Assembly (NCBI GenBank): GCA_947074125.1
Contig: CAMTOM010000006.1
Coordinates: forward strand, 1 to 16,270
Direction of reading: 5' to 3'
DNA length: 16,270 nt
From: an uncultured Desulfovibrionaceae bacterium
GTDB lineage: Bacteria; Desulfobacterota; Desulfovibrionia; Desulfovibrionales; Desulfovibrionaceae
Below the pieces are notes generated by a model. That model ran no database searches, was not told the origin of the DNA, and saw only the letters and a list, made by a program, of their open reading frames with translations. The position numbers were made by a program, and so were the translations under genes. Below are positions 1 through 6,698 of this stretch, in pieces. Position 1 is the first letter of the stretch. Each line of letters begins with the position of its first letter.

Positions 1-352
1 AACTATAAAGGAACTCAAAAAACTTTAGTTGGTCCAAAAATGGAGGAATCCTTGCTGTTACCATGGCAAGACCAGATGCGTTAAAATCAAGCCAACAGCG
101 ATCTCGATTGAAGTAGAAATGTGGATGTGACAGGTCTTTGTTTTTTGCTTGTGCGTTTGACGTGGTAGTATTGCCAGTTCCCATAATAATATCCTGAGGA
201 TAAGCGTTAAGAGCAGATCTTTAAAAAGAGTGCTGTGGTGTGCGGCATAATGCAGCGAATAGATACCATAATATAAAAGAGCATATGCCCTGAAGGTAAA
301 AAGGAAAAGTGAAATTTTATGTGTATTAAGGGTAAATAAGGTGTTTTGCGCA

Positions 353-384
353 TTTGTGACAGGGCGGTGGCTTTTTTGTGACAG
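353..384 (+). promoter_or_regulatory. Tandem TTTGTGACAG repeat, candidate regulator site
   Basis: TTTGTGACAG occurs at 353-362 and again at 375-384, in the same orientation and 22 bases apart, about two helical turns. A third TGTGACAG lies at 126-133. TTGTGA is the half-site type bound by CRP/FNR-family regulators, including HcpR in Desulfovibrio. No matching TCACAA half follows at the normal spacing, so an ordinary palindromic operator is not present. The position, about 105-135 bases before the aminotransferase start, would suit an activator or repressor site. The assignment is inference. Confidence 0.25.
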
Positions 385-436
385 AATACTTGCGAACATC
401 TTCTTGCTAAAGCTTTCTGCTTATGCCAGAACAAGC

Positions 437-467
437 GAAAAGCGTCGCAGTCTGTACGCGCTTTTTC
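437..467 (+). promoter_or_regulatory. Possible leader hairpin before aminotransferase RBS
   Basis: AAAAGCG (438-444) can pair with CGCTTTT (459-465) around a 14-base loop, and the 3' arm is itself a T-run. It sits 9 bases upstream of the AAGGAG ribosome binding site at 476-481. It resembles a weak intrinsic terminator or attenuator, but the stem is short and A/T-rich, so it may be fortuitous. Confidence 0.25.
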
Positions 468-487
468 TCAAAGTTAAGGAGTGAGAT

Positions 488-1597
488 ATGAGCGATTTAT
501 TGCAGGGAATCACACCAACAATGTTGATGGGGCCAGGACCTTCCTGTGTGCCGGATGCCGTCTACAAAGCATTGGCAAAGCCCACTATTGGCCATCTTGA
601 TCCCTATTTTGTGCGGATCATGGACGCTATCAAGGAACAGCTCCGTGAAGTGTTCCATACCCAAAATGCGCTGACAATGCCCATGTCTGGCACAGGTTCT
701 TCTGGTATGGAAACCTGTTTTGTCAATCTTGTTGAGCCAGGCGATAAGGTTCTTGTTCTGACCAATGGTGTGTTTGGCAAGCGTATGCAGGATGTTGCTG
801 GTCGTCTGGGGGCTGAAGTGGATGCTTTGGAAATCACCTGGGGTGAGCCTGTGTTGCCTGACGCGGTGAAAGCCAAGCTGGAAAGCCAGAAATATGATAT
901 TGTCGGGATTGTTCATGCGGAAACATCCACTGGGGTATGTTCGCCCGTTGATGCCATAGGCAAAATGGTACGTGATCATGGCGCATTGCTGATTATGGAC
1001 TGCGTCACAAGCCTTGGTGGCATTCCTGTGGATGTTGATGGATGGTTTGTGGATGCGGCTTATTCTGGAACGCAAAAATGCCTTTCCTGCCCTCCTGGCT
1101 TGTCGCCTATTACCTTTGGAGAACGCGCACTGGCCAAGTTGAAGGCGCGTAAGAACAAAGTCCCCAACTGGTATCTGGATCTTTCGCTCATTGCCAGCTA
1201 CTGGGAAGGTACAACACGTACCTACCACCACACAGCGCCAGTCAATATGGAATATGCTCTGTATGCTGCGCTGAAAGAAATTTTGGATGAAGGGCAGGAG
1301 AAGGTCTTTGCCCGCCATAACGCAATGCATGAACGTTTGGTTTCCGGTCTTGCCGCACTGGGTATGGAAATGCTGGTTGCCAAAGAATACCGCCTGCCCA
1401 TGCTGAATGCGGTCAGGATTCCTGATGGTGTGGATGAAGCTGCCATACGGGCGCGCCTGCTTAAGGAATTTGCTATCGAAATCGGTTCTGGTCTTGGGCC
1501 TCTTGCCGGTAAAATCTGGCGTATTGGCATTATGGGGCACACGGCGCGTCCCGAAAATATAGATCGTTTGCTGGAGACACTGAAAAAAGTACTGTAA
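488..1597 (+). CDS. Class V PLP aminotransferase (alanine-glyoxylate / serine-pyruvate type)
   Basis: This is a 369-residue cytoplasmic enzyme of the alanine-glyoxylate / serine-pyruvate aminotransferase group, which moves an amino group between a small amino acid and a 2-oxo acid using pyridoxal phosphate. Visible landmarks are GPGPSCVP (15-22), the phosphate-binding SGTGSSGMET (67-76), HAETSTG (143-149), Asp171 in LLIMDC (contacts the cofactor nitrogen) and SGTQK with Lys197 as the expected Schiff-base lysine. Near the end, WRIGIMGHTA (344-353) carries Arg345, the expected carboxylate-binding residue. The start is ATG 488, with AAGGAG six bases upstream, and the length is normal for the family. 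The gene stands alone between a gene-poor region and its own terminator, so it is not part of the ribosomal operon. The exact amino donor and acceptor cannot be read from sequence; alanine, serine or glycine metabolism are all possible. Confidence 0.9.
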   Translation: MSDLLQGITPTMLMGPGPSCVPDAVYKALAKPTIGHLDPYFVRIMDAIKEQLREVFHTQNALTMPMSGTGSSGMETCFVNLVEPGDKVLVLTNGVFGKRMQDVAGRLGAEVDALEITWGEPVLPDAVKAKLESQKYDIVGIVHAETSTGVCSPVDAIGKMVRDHGALLIMDCVTSLGGIPVDVDGWFVDAAYSGTQKCLSCPPGLSPITFGERALAKLKARKNKVPNWYLDLSLIASYWEGTTRTYHHTAPVNMEYALYAALKEILDEGQEKVFARHNAMHERLVSGLAALGMEMLVAKEYRLPMLNAVRIPDGVDEAAIRARLLKEFAIEIGSGLGPLAGKIWRIGIMGHTARPENIDRLLETLKKVL

Positions 1598-1620
1598 GGC
1601 GTTTTTTTGAATGCTGTTCA

Positions 1621-1662
1621 TGTGCTGGTTTAAGGATTTTTTCCTGAGCCAGCACATTTTTT
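1621..1662 (+). terminator. Intrinsic terminator after the aminotransferase gene
   Basis: TGTGCTGG (1621-1628) pairs perfectly with CCAGCACA (1649-1656). An inner AGGA/TCCT pair (1633-1636 with 1642-1645) closes a T-rich loop, and six T residues follow directly (1657-1662). It begins 23 bases after the aminotransferase stop codon. This is a textbook Rho-independent terminator and separates that gene from the ribosomal cluster. Confidence 0.85.
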
Positions 1663-1708
1663 GTCTGGTTTAGGGTATGAGGCATGTGAAAGGAGAATTT
1701 TCCTTCGT

Positions 1709-1763
1709 TTTTTTAAAGAAAGCGTAAAAAATGCTTGACGCCGCGTGAGTGAAGTTGTATCCC
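1709..1763 (+). promoter_or_regulatory. Candidate S10-operon promoter P1
   Basis: TTGACG at 1735-1740 is one base from the consensus -35. It is preceded by an A/T-rich stretch (about 1709-1731) that resembles an UP element. At a 17-base spacing lies TATCCC (1758-1763), which matches the -10 consensus only in its first three bases. The setting, just after a terminator and before a long leader, favours a real promoter, but the weak -10 leaves doubt. Transcription from here would give a leader of roughly 500 bases before rpsJ. Confidence 0.4.
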
Positions 1764-2275
1764 ACTGTTTGCCCGTGAGAAGCGGGCGTATCCCTGGACG
1801 GCAGGGAAGGGCGGATTGAGTCCGTCCTGCTGTATCCGGCTTATGCCGGAATTGACATGTGCAGGCGTTACCTATGCCGAGACAATGTCGAGCCGTTCCA
1901 GCCCTGTTTTGCGGATCCTCACCCTTTGGGGTGACCCAAGGGCTGTAAGGTAGGGGAGTAAGGCTCCCCAATCAGGTGACCCTGCGAAAACCACCTCTGT
2001 CGCTTTTTTCTTATGAAGCGACATAGGCTTGTGGACGCAAGGGGAGCATCATTTACGGATGCGAGGGCTTTTTGCGTCACACAGGCGTTTTGTCCATTCT
2101 GAATTTTCCGTAACATACTGATGCTGGCGTTTTGACGCTCTCCTTTTTGGCAGGCCTTCCCGGGTGAGGACGTTACCTTTTTGGGTGACAATGGCTGTAT
2201 GGCCAGATTTTTTGTGAAGGAACCTGTACCGCACCCAACCGGTACGGGATGTATTCCAAAACGGAGTAGGCAACA
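1763..2275 (+). promoter_or_regulatory. Long structured gene-free leader upstream of rpsJ
   Basis: No gene is supported between the terminator at 1662 and rpsJ at 2276. The strand reads as a series of stems. They are GCCCG/CGGGC (1771-1775/1783-1787), GCAGG..GCGGA/TCCGT.CCTGC (1801-1830), TCCGGC/GCCGGA with a TTAT loop (1835-1850), CAGCCCT/AGGGCTG (1899-1905/1939-1945) enclosing TCACCC/GGGTGA (1919-1934), GGGGAG/CTCCCC (1953-1958/1964-1969), TGTCGCTT/AAGCGACA (1998-2005/2016-2023), GACGCAA/TTGCGTC (2034-2040/2072-2078) enclosing GCATC/GATGC, and GTACCG/CGGTAC (2226-2231/2240-2245). In E. coli the S10 operon leader is the site where L4 controls transcription and translation. A similar role here is inference from position; I do not recognise the E. 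coli L4 site or any named riboswitch. Confidence 0.55.
1852..1878 (+). promoter_or_regulatory. Candidate second S10-operon promoter P2 (weak)
   Basis: A perfect TTGACA lies at 1852-1857. The nearest -10-like word is TATGCC at 1873-1878, with a short 15-base spacer. The good -35 is the only strong element. It follows a 6-base-pair hairpin (1835-1850). This may be a second promoter or a chance match. Confidence 0.25.
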
Positions 2276-2593
2276 ATGACGACAGTTAGCAGCGATCGCA
2301 TTCGAATCAAGCTCAAAGCCTATGATTACCGCATCCTTGATAAGGCAGTGGCGGAAATCGTGGACACTGCGCGCAATACAGGCGCAGGTGTGGCAGGACC
2401 CATTCCTTTGCCCACAAATATTCACAAGTACACGGTAAACCGTTCTGTGCATGTGGATAAGAAGTCCCGTGAGCAGTTTGAAATGCGCATCCATAAGCGG
2501 CTTATGGACATCCTTGAACCCACGCAGCAGACCGTTGATGCGCTTGGCAAGCTTTCCTTGCCCGCTGGCGTTGACGTGGAAATCAAGCTCTAG
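2276..2593 (+). CDS. rpsJ: 30S ribosomal protein S10 (NusE)
   Basis: S10 belongs to the head of the 30S subunit. As NusE it also pairs with NusB in transcription antitermination. The 105-residue product has normal length and contains the family block GPIPLPT (41-47) and the extended-loop region SVHVDKKSREQFEMR (57-71). The start is ATG 2276 with GGAG at 2263-2266. It is the first gene of the S10 operon, as in most bacteria. Here a lone aminotransferase gene and a long leader precede it, where many relatives carry fusA or tuf from the str operon. Confidence 0.97.
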   Translation: MTTVSSDRIRIKLKAYDYRILDKAVAEIVDTARNTGAGVAGPIPLPTNIHKYTVNRSVHVDKKSREQFEMRIHKRLMDILEPTQQTVDALGKLSLPAGVDVEIKL

Positions 2594-2605
2594 TGAGAGG
2601 CGAAC

Positions 2606-3235
2606 ATGGCTGAAAACATGGGAATTTTGGGTCGCAAAATTGGCATGACCCGCATTTTCGCCAGCGATGGTTCCGCTGTGCCCGTTACTGTAATTCAGGC
2701 TGGTCCCTGCCCTATTACGCAGGTGAAGACTGAAGAAAAAGACGGTTACAATGCTCTCCAGATCGCGCTGGGCGTGGCAAAGGAAAAACACGTATCCAAA
2801 GCTATGCAAGGGCATTTTGCCAAGGCAGGCAAGGGTCTTTTTCGCAACGTTCGCGAGATTCGTCTGGAGGCTGCCCCCACAATGGAAATGGGGCAGGAAC
2901 TTACAGTGGAAATGTTTGCCGCTGGCGACACGGTAAAGGTTACCGGCACAAGTATCGGCAAAGGCTATCAGGGCCGTATGCGCCGTTGGAATTTTGCCGG
3001 CAGCAAGGACACGCATGGATGTGAAAAAGTGCATCGTAACAATGGCTCCGTTGGGAATAACACCTTCCCCGGTCGCGTGTTCAAAGGCAGAAAAATGGCG
3101 GGTCACTGGGGTGATGAAACAGTGACAGAACTTGGCCTTCAGATTGTTGACGTGCGTCCCGACGATAACGTCATCCTTGTGAAAGGCGCTGTGCCAGGCC
3201 CCAAGAATGGTCTGGTGCTGATCCGCAAGCAGTAG
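2606..3235 (+). CDS. rplC: 50S ribosomal protein L3
   Basis: L3 is an early-assembly 23S rRNA-binding protein whose extension reaches toward the peptidyl-transferase centre. The 209-residue product opens with GRKIGMTRIF (9-18) and carries the conserved central loop THGCEKVHRNNGSVG (136-150) followed by FPGRVFKGRKMAGHWG (154-169). The residue in the place of the glutamine that PrmB methylates in E. coli (Gln150) is Asn151, so that modification is not expected. Start ATG 2606 has GAGAGGCGA upstream. It lies 12 bases after rpsJ in the same operon. Confidence 0.97.
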   Translation: MAENMGILGRKIGMTRIFASDGSAVPVTVIQAGPCPITQVKTEEKDGYNALQIALGVAKEKHVSKAMQGHFAKAGKGLFRNVREIRLEAAPTMEMGQELTVEMFAAGDTVKVTGTSIGKGYQGRMRRWNFAGSKDTHGCEKVHRNNGSVGNNTFPGRVFKGRKMAGHWGDETVTELGLQIVDVRPDDNVILVKGAVPGPKNGLVLIRKQ

Positions 3236-3246
3236 AGGATAACGCG

Positions 3247-3870
3247 ATGGCTGTTGTGAAAATATACGACCAGGACAAGAAAGAAAGCGGCGAAATTACG
3301 CTGTCTTCTGAAGTGTTCGAAGTAGAGGTAAGGCCTGAAATCCTTAACCTCGTGGTGCGTGCGCAGCTTGCGGCAAAGCGTGCGGGTACGCATGCGACCA
3401 AGACTCGGGCTTTTGTGTCCGGTGGCGGCGCAAAACCCTGGAAGCAGAAGGGTACCGGTCGTGCCCGTTCCGGCTCCAACCGTTCTCCCATCTGGCGGGG
3501 CGGTGCCGTTGTCTTTGGTCCTGCGCCACGTGACTATAGTTTTAAGGTAAACCGCAAAGTGCGTTCCCTTGCGCTGAAGATGGCTCTTTCCAGCCGTCTG
3601 GCAGGAGATGCGCTGATGGTAGTGAAGGGCATTGATCTGCCTGAAGCCAAAACAAAGCTGTTTGCCAAGGTCGCTGGAACACTGGGGCTTTCCAAAGCTC
3701 TGATAGTGATTCCTGAAGACGACAGAACCCTGACCCTTTCCGCACGGAATATCCCCGGCCTTACGCTGACGACGCCAGAGCGTCTGAGCGTGCATGAAGT
3801 CTTGAAGCACAAGCAGCTTGTACTTCTTGAAGGCGCTGTGGAACCCGTTCAGGCAAGGTTTTCCCTGTAG
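3247..3870 (+). CDS. rplD: 50S ribosomal protein L4
   Basis: L4 binds 23S rRNA, and its long loop lines the peptide exit tunnel. In E. coli it also represses its own S10 operon. The 207-residue product is of usual size. The tunnel-lining basic loop is clear at about 59-86, including GAKPWKQKGTGRARSG (61-76), and is followed by the conserved VVFGPAPRDYSFKVNRKVRS (88-107). The start is ATG 3247, with AGAGGAT upstream. If autogenous control exists here, the long leader before rpsJ is the natural target, but nothing in the window proves it. Confidence 0.96.
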   Translation: MAVVKIYDQDKKESGEITLSSEVFEVEVRPEILNLVVRAQLAAKRAGTHATKTRAFVSGGGAKPWKQKGTGRARSGSNRSPIWRGGAVVFGPAPRDYSFKVNRKVRSLALKMALSSRLAGDALMVVKGIDLPEAKTKLFAKVAGTLGLSKALIVIPEDDRTLTLSARNIPGLTLTTPERLSVHEVLKHKQLVLLEGAVEPVQARFSL

Positions 3871-3879
3871 GGGTGTGTT

Positions 3880-4170
3880 ATGGAATATACTCAGGTATTG
3901 CTGAAACCCCTGATGACGGAAAAGACAACCATGCTCAAGGAAGATGGGCAGACTGTGGCTTTTCTCGTGCATCCTGCTGCCAACAAGATTGAAGTAAAGC
4001 AGGCTGTGGAAAAAGTGTTCTCTGTCAAAGTTCTTTCCGTGAACGTAGTGCGCAGAGCTTCTCTCGACCGTCGTCGTCAGGGGCGTGTGATTGGACGTGT
4101 GCCCGGCTTCAAGAAGGCCTATGTGACTCTTGCGCAGGGCGAAAAGATTGAATTTTTTGAGGGAGTGTAA
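3880..4170 (+). CDS. rplW: 50S ribosomal protein L23
   Basis: L23 sits at the mouth of the exit tunnel and is the docking point for trigger factor and SRP. The 96-residue product has the typical opening LLKPLMTEKTTML (7-19) and the beta-hairpin extension with the basic run RRASLDRRRQGRVIGRVPGF (58-77). The expected trigger-factor-contact glutamate region near the amino end is not obviously changed. Start ATG 3880 lies 9 bases after the rplD stop and has a weak GGGGTGT ribosome binding site. The product ends two bases before the rplB start. Confidence 0.95.
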   Translation: MEYTQVLLKPLMTEKTTMLKEDGQTVAFLVHPAANKIEVKQAVEKVFSVKVLSVNVVRRASLDRRRQGRVIGRVPGFKKAYVTLAQGEKIEFFEGV

Positions 4171-4172
4171 TC

Positions 4173-5003
4173 ATGGCTGTCCGTAAGCTGAAACCGACCT
4201 CTGCCGGGCGTCGCTTCCAGACGGTTTCCGATTTCGCGGAAATCACCCGGACGCGCCCTGAAAAGTCGCTTACCGAAGGACTGACGAAAAAGGCTGGTCG
4301 CAACCATTTCGGTCGCATCACAAGCCGTCGCCGTGGTGGCGGTGTGAAACGCCTTTATCGTATTATTGACTTTAAGCGCGACAAAGCGGGTATTCCTGCG
4401 AAAGTCGCTCATATAGAGTACGATCCCAACCGTACAGCGCGTATCGCCCTGTTGCATTATGCTGATGGTGAAAAGCGTTACATCATTGCTCCTGTCGGTC
4501 TGAAGCAGGGAGATTCTGTCTTCTCTGGTGAAGGTGCTGACATTAAGCCTGGCAATGCTCTGCCCATGCAGCGCATTCCCGTGGGTACCGTCATCCACAA
4601 TGTGGAACTGCACCCAGGACGTGGCGGACAGATGTGTCGCTCTGCGGGTACGTATGCCCAGCTCATCGCCAAGGAAGACAAGTACGCTTTGCTGCGTCTG
4701 CCTTCTGGTGAAGTGCGCAAGGTTTTGGTGACCTGTACTGCTACAGTTGGTCAGGTGGGTAACATTCATCATGAGAATATCTCGCTGGGCAAGGCTGGAC
4801 GTAATCGCTGGCTTGGGCGTCGCCCCAAGGTGCGTGGTGTAGCCATGAACCCCATTGACCACCCATTGGGCGGTGGTGAAGGCAGAAGTTCTGGTGGTCG
4901 TCATCCTGTGTCCCCGTGGGGTATGCCTGCGAAGGGGTACAAGACTCGCGATCGTAAGAAGCCTTCCAGCAAGCTCATTATTAAACGTCGTGGTCAGAAG
5001 TAG
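4173..5003 (+). CDS. rplB: 50S ribosomal protein L2
   Basis: L2 is needed for subunit joining and peptidyl-transferase activity. The 276-residue product matches the family along its full length. GRNHFGRITSRRRGGGVKR (42-60) marks the amino-terminal region, ELHPGRGGQMCRSAG (145-159) the RNA-binding domain, and RGVAMNPIDHPLGGGEG (221-237) the region with His230, matching the functionally important His229 of E. coli. The tail is GYKTRDRKKPSSKLIIKRR (255-273). Start ATG 4173 lies only two bases after the rplW stop, and its ribosome binding site (GAGGGAG) is inside rplW, which suggests coupled translation. Confidence 0.97.
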   Translation: MAVRKLKPTSAGRRFQTVSDFAEITRTRPEKSLTEGLTKKAGRNHFGRITSRRRGGGVKRLYRIIDFKRDKAGIPAKVAHIEYDPNRTARIALLHYADGEKRYIIAPVGLKQGDSVFSGEGADIKPGNALPMQRIPVGTVIHNVELHPGRGGQMCRSAGTYAQLIAKEDKYALLRLPSGEVRKVLVTCTATVGQVGNIHHENISLGKAGRNRWLGRRPKVRGVAMNPIDHPLGGGEGRSSGGRHPVSPWGMPAKGYKTRDRKKPSSKLIIKRRGQK

Positions 5004-5011
5004 GAGGAGCC

Positions 5012-5293
5012 ATGCCGAGATCTTTAAAGAAAGGCCCCTTTGTTGATGGGCATCTGATGAAGAAGGTGGAGACCGCCGTGGCCAACAATGACCGCCGCGT
5101 GGTGAAAACCTGGTCGCGCCGCTCCACGATTCTGCCTGAAATGGTGGGTCTGACCTTTGCGGTGCATAATGGCAAAAAGTTCGTACCGGTGTTCGTGACA
5201 GAAAACATGGTAGGGCACAAGCTGGGTGAATTTTCTCCCACACGTACCTTCCACGGTCATGCCGCCGATAAGAAAGTCAAGGCCAAGAAGTAG
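5012..5293 (+). CDS. rpsS: 30S ribosomal protein S19
   Basis: S19 binds 16S rRNA in the 30S head beside S13 and contacts the 50S through an intersubunit bridge. The 93-residue product starts MPRSLKKGPFVDGHLMKKV, the classic family opening. It contains WSRRSTILPEMVG (34-46) and ends with the HKLGEFSPTRTF block (69-80) and a lysine-rich tail. Start ATG 5012 follows the rplB stop by 8 bases with AGGAGG directly upstream, a strong ribosome binding site. Confidence 0.97.
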   Translation: MPRSLKKGPFVDGHLMKKVETAVANNDRRVVKTWSRRSTILPEMVGLTFAVHNGKKFVPVFVTENMVGHKLGEFSPTRTFHGHAADKKVKAKK

Positions 5294-5301
5294 GTGTTGT
5301 G

Positions 5302-5640
5302 ATGGAATCAAAAGCTATTGCGAAATACCAGCGCGTTTCTCCCCGCAAGACACGTCTTGTGGCCAGAAATGTGGTCGGGCTTGGAGTGGAACAGGCAATG
5401 AACACGCTTCGTTTTACTCCTAACAAACCTGCCGGTATCCTTCTTGGTGTGGTGAAATCGGCTTTGGCTAACGCTTCCCAATTGGGTGGCGTGGATGTGG
5501 ACGCTATGGTTGTGAAAGAAATCATGGTGAACGAAGGCCCCATGTGGAAGCGCTTTATGCCGCGTGCCCAGGGACGTGCCACCAAGATTCACAAACGTAC
5601 AAGCCATATTACCGTTATACTTGCGGAAGGACGGGAATAG
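5302..5640 (+). CDS. rplV: 50S ribosomal protein L22
   Basis: L22 spans the 50S subunit, and its beta hairpin lines the exit tunnel, where macrolide-resistance changes occur in other bacteria. From ATG 5302 the product is 112 residues, opening MESKAIAKYQRVSPRKTRLV. The tunnel loop lies at about 76-102 and includes NEGPMWKRFMPRAQGRA (77-93). A GTG at 5299 directly before the ATG would add one methionine; I choose the ATG because AGGTG (5292-5296) then has a normal spacer of 5. The loop shows no deletion. Confidence 0.95.
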   Translation: MESKAIAKYQRVSPRKTRLVARNVVGLGVEQAMNTLRFTPNKPAGILLGVVKSALANASQLGGVDVDAMVVKEIMVNEGPMWKRFMPRAQGRATKIHKRTSHITVILAEGRE

Positions 5641-5643
5641 GTT

Positions 5644-6285
5644 ATGGGTCAGAAAGTACATCCGTTCGGCTTCCGGCTTGGGTACAACAAGAACTGGCAG
5701 TCTCGCTGGTTCAGCAAGAAAGAATACCCGGCTTTTGTCTTTGAAGACAGCAAGATCCGCAAGTATGTGAAGAAACTTCTGTATCATGCAGGTCTTGCGA
5801 AGATAGAAATCGAACGTGCAGGCGGCAAGGTGCGGCTCATTCTTTCCACGGCTCGTCCAGGCATTGTCATTGGGCGTAAAGGTGTGGAAATCGAAAAGCT
5901 GCGTGGAGATTTGCGTAAGAAATTCGGTCGCGAATTCTCTCTGGAAGTAAACGAAATCCGTCGTCCCGAAGTGGAAGCCCAGCTGGTGGCTGAAAATATT
6001 GCCCAGCAGTTGGAACGTCGTGTGGCTTTCCGTCGCGCTATGAAGCGTACGGTGACCATGGCACGGAAATTCGGTGGCGAAGGCATCAAAGTCACTTGCG
6101 CCGGACGTCTTGCCGGAGCGGAAATCGCCCGTACCGAATGGTACCGCGATGGTCGCGTGCCCTTGCAGACGCTGCGTGCGGATATTGACTACGGCTTCGC
6201 CGAGGCGTCTACCACCTATGGTATTATTGGCGTCAAGGTGTGGATATACAAGGGTGAAATCCTTGATAAAGAGGTGGATCAGTAA
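5644..6285 (+). CDS. rpsC: 30S ribosomal protein S3
   Basis: S3 lies at the mRNA entry side of the 30S and contributes to mRNA unwinding. The 213-residue product begins MGQKVHPFGFRLG. It has a KH RNA-binding domain with the GIVIGRKG loop at 73-80, and the conserved carboxy-terminal domain FRRAMKRTVTMA (129-140), which holds basic residues equivalent to the helicase-type ones of E. coli. The end, VDQ, is short, so the acidic or basic tails seen in some species are absent. The stop TAA overlaps the rplP start by one base (TAATG), pointing to translational coupling. Confidence 0.97.
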   Translation: MGQKVHPFGFRLGYNKNWQSRWFSKKEYPAFVFEDSKIRKYVKKLLYHAGLAKIEIERAGGKVRLILSTARPGIVIGRKGVEIEKLRGDLRKKFGREFSLEVNEIRRPEVEAQLVAENIAQQLERRVAFRRAMKRTVTMARKFGGEGIKVTCAGRLAGAEIARTEWYRDGRVPLQTLRADIDYGFAEASTTYGIIGVKVWIYKGEILDKEVDQ

Positions 6286-6698
6286 TGCTCGCCCCTAAGA
6301 GAGTAAAATTCCGTAAATGGCAGAAAGGTCGCCTGCGTGGGAGTGCCAGCCGTGGTGCCAGTATTGCCTTTGGTGAAATTGGTTTGAAGGCTGTTGAGCA
6401 CGGCAAGCTGTCCAGTCAGCAGATTGAAGCTGCCCGTATTGCCATGATGCGCCACATTAAACGTGGCGGTAAGGTGTGGATTCGGGTTTTCCCTGATCAT
6501 CCGGTAACAGCGAAGCCTCTGGAAACCCGTCAGGGTTCTGGTAAGGGTGCTCCTGTTGGCTGGTGTGCTCCGGTGAAGCCCGGGCGTGTTCTCTATGAAA
6601 TCAAAGGCGTGAGTCTGGAACTTGCTCGTGAAGCATTGACCCGCGCTGCCCACAAGTTGCCTGTGAAAACAGTTATTGTGGTGAAGGAGGACGTCTGA
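6285..6698 (+). CDS. rplP: 50S ribosomal protein L16
   Basis: L16 organises the A-site and P-site region of the 50S subunit. The 137-residue product opens MLAPKRVKFRKWQKGRLRG. It contains IKRGGKVWIRVFPD (58-71) and ETRQGSGKG (80-88), where Arg82 matches the E. coli arginine hydroxylated by YcfD. It continues with APVGWCAPVKPGR (89-101), wording I associate with Desulfovibrio L16. Start ATG 6285 overlaps the rpsC stop, and the stop TGA overlaps the rpmC start (TGATG, 6696-6700). The three genes rpsC, rplP and rpmC are thus linked without gaps. Confidence 0.96.
   Translation: MLAPKRVKFRKWQKGRLRGSASRGASIAFGEIGLKAVEHGKLSSQQIEAARIAMMRHIKRGGKVWIRVFPDHPVTAKPLETRQGSGKGAPVGWCAPVKPGRVLYEIKGVSLELAREALTRAAHKLPVKTVIVVKEDV

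Larger units (their letters stand above)
1..487. other. Gene-poor region upstream of the aminotransferase
   Basis: I see no convincing gene here. The only sizeable open frame is on the minus strand (58-399). It has no clear ribosome binding site and no recognisable family, so I do not annotate it. The stretch is AT-rich between about 230 and 380. It holds a 10-base direct repeat, TTTGTGACAG, at 353-362 and 375-384, and a related TGTGACAG at 126-133. A possible hairpin lies just before the aminotransferase ribosome binding site. The promoter of the downstream gene should lie here, but I cannot pick a convincing -35/-10 pair. Confidence 0.5.

Noticed and set aside
58..399. Minus-strand open frame of 113 codons with hydrophobic stretches upstream of the aminotransferase.
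   Set aside because: It has no clear ribosome binding site and no recognisable family, and its composition fits translation of AT-rich noncoding DNA.
497..1657. Very long minus-strand frame (386 codons) opposite the aminotransferase gene.
   Set aside because: It is the antisense shadow of a well-supported gene, is rich in His, Gln and Cys and has no family resemblance. It also runs over the terminator.
1763..2080. A known RNA gene or riboswitch (6S RNA, SRP RNA, tRNA, cobalamin or glycine riboswitch) in the S10 leader.
   Set aside because: I could not find the core motifs of any of these; only generic hairpins are visible.
1919..3106. Long minus-strand frame (395 codons) opposite the leader, rpsJ and rplC.
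   Set aside because: The + strand carries highly conserved S10 and L3. Long antisense frames over such genes are common by-products of codon bias.
4119..5243. Minus-strand frame opposite rplB and rpsS, and similar long ones opposite rplN-rplE.
   Set aside because: They are shadows of conserved r-protein genes, with no start signals or recognisable domains.
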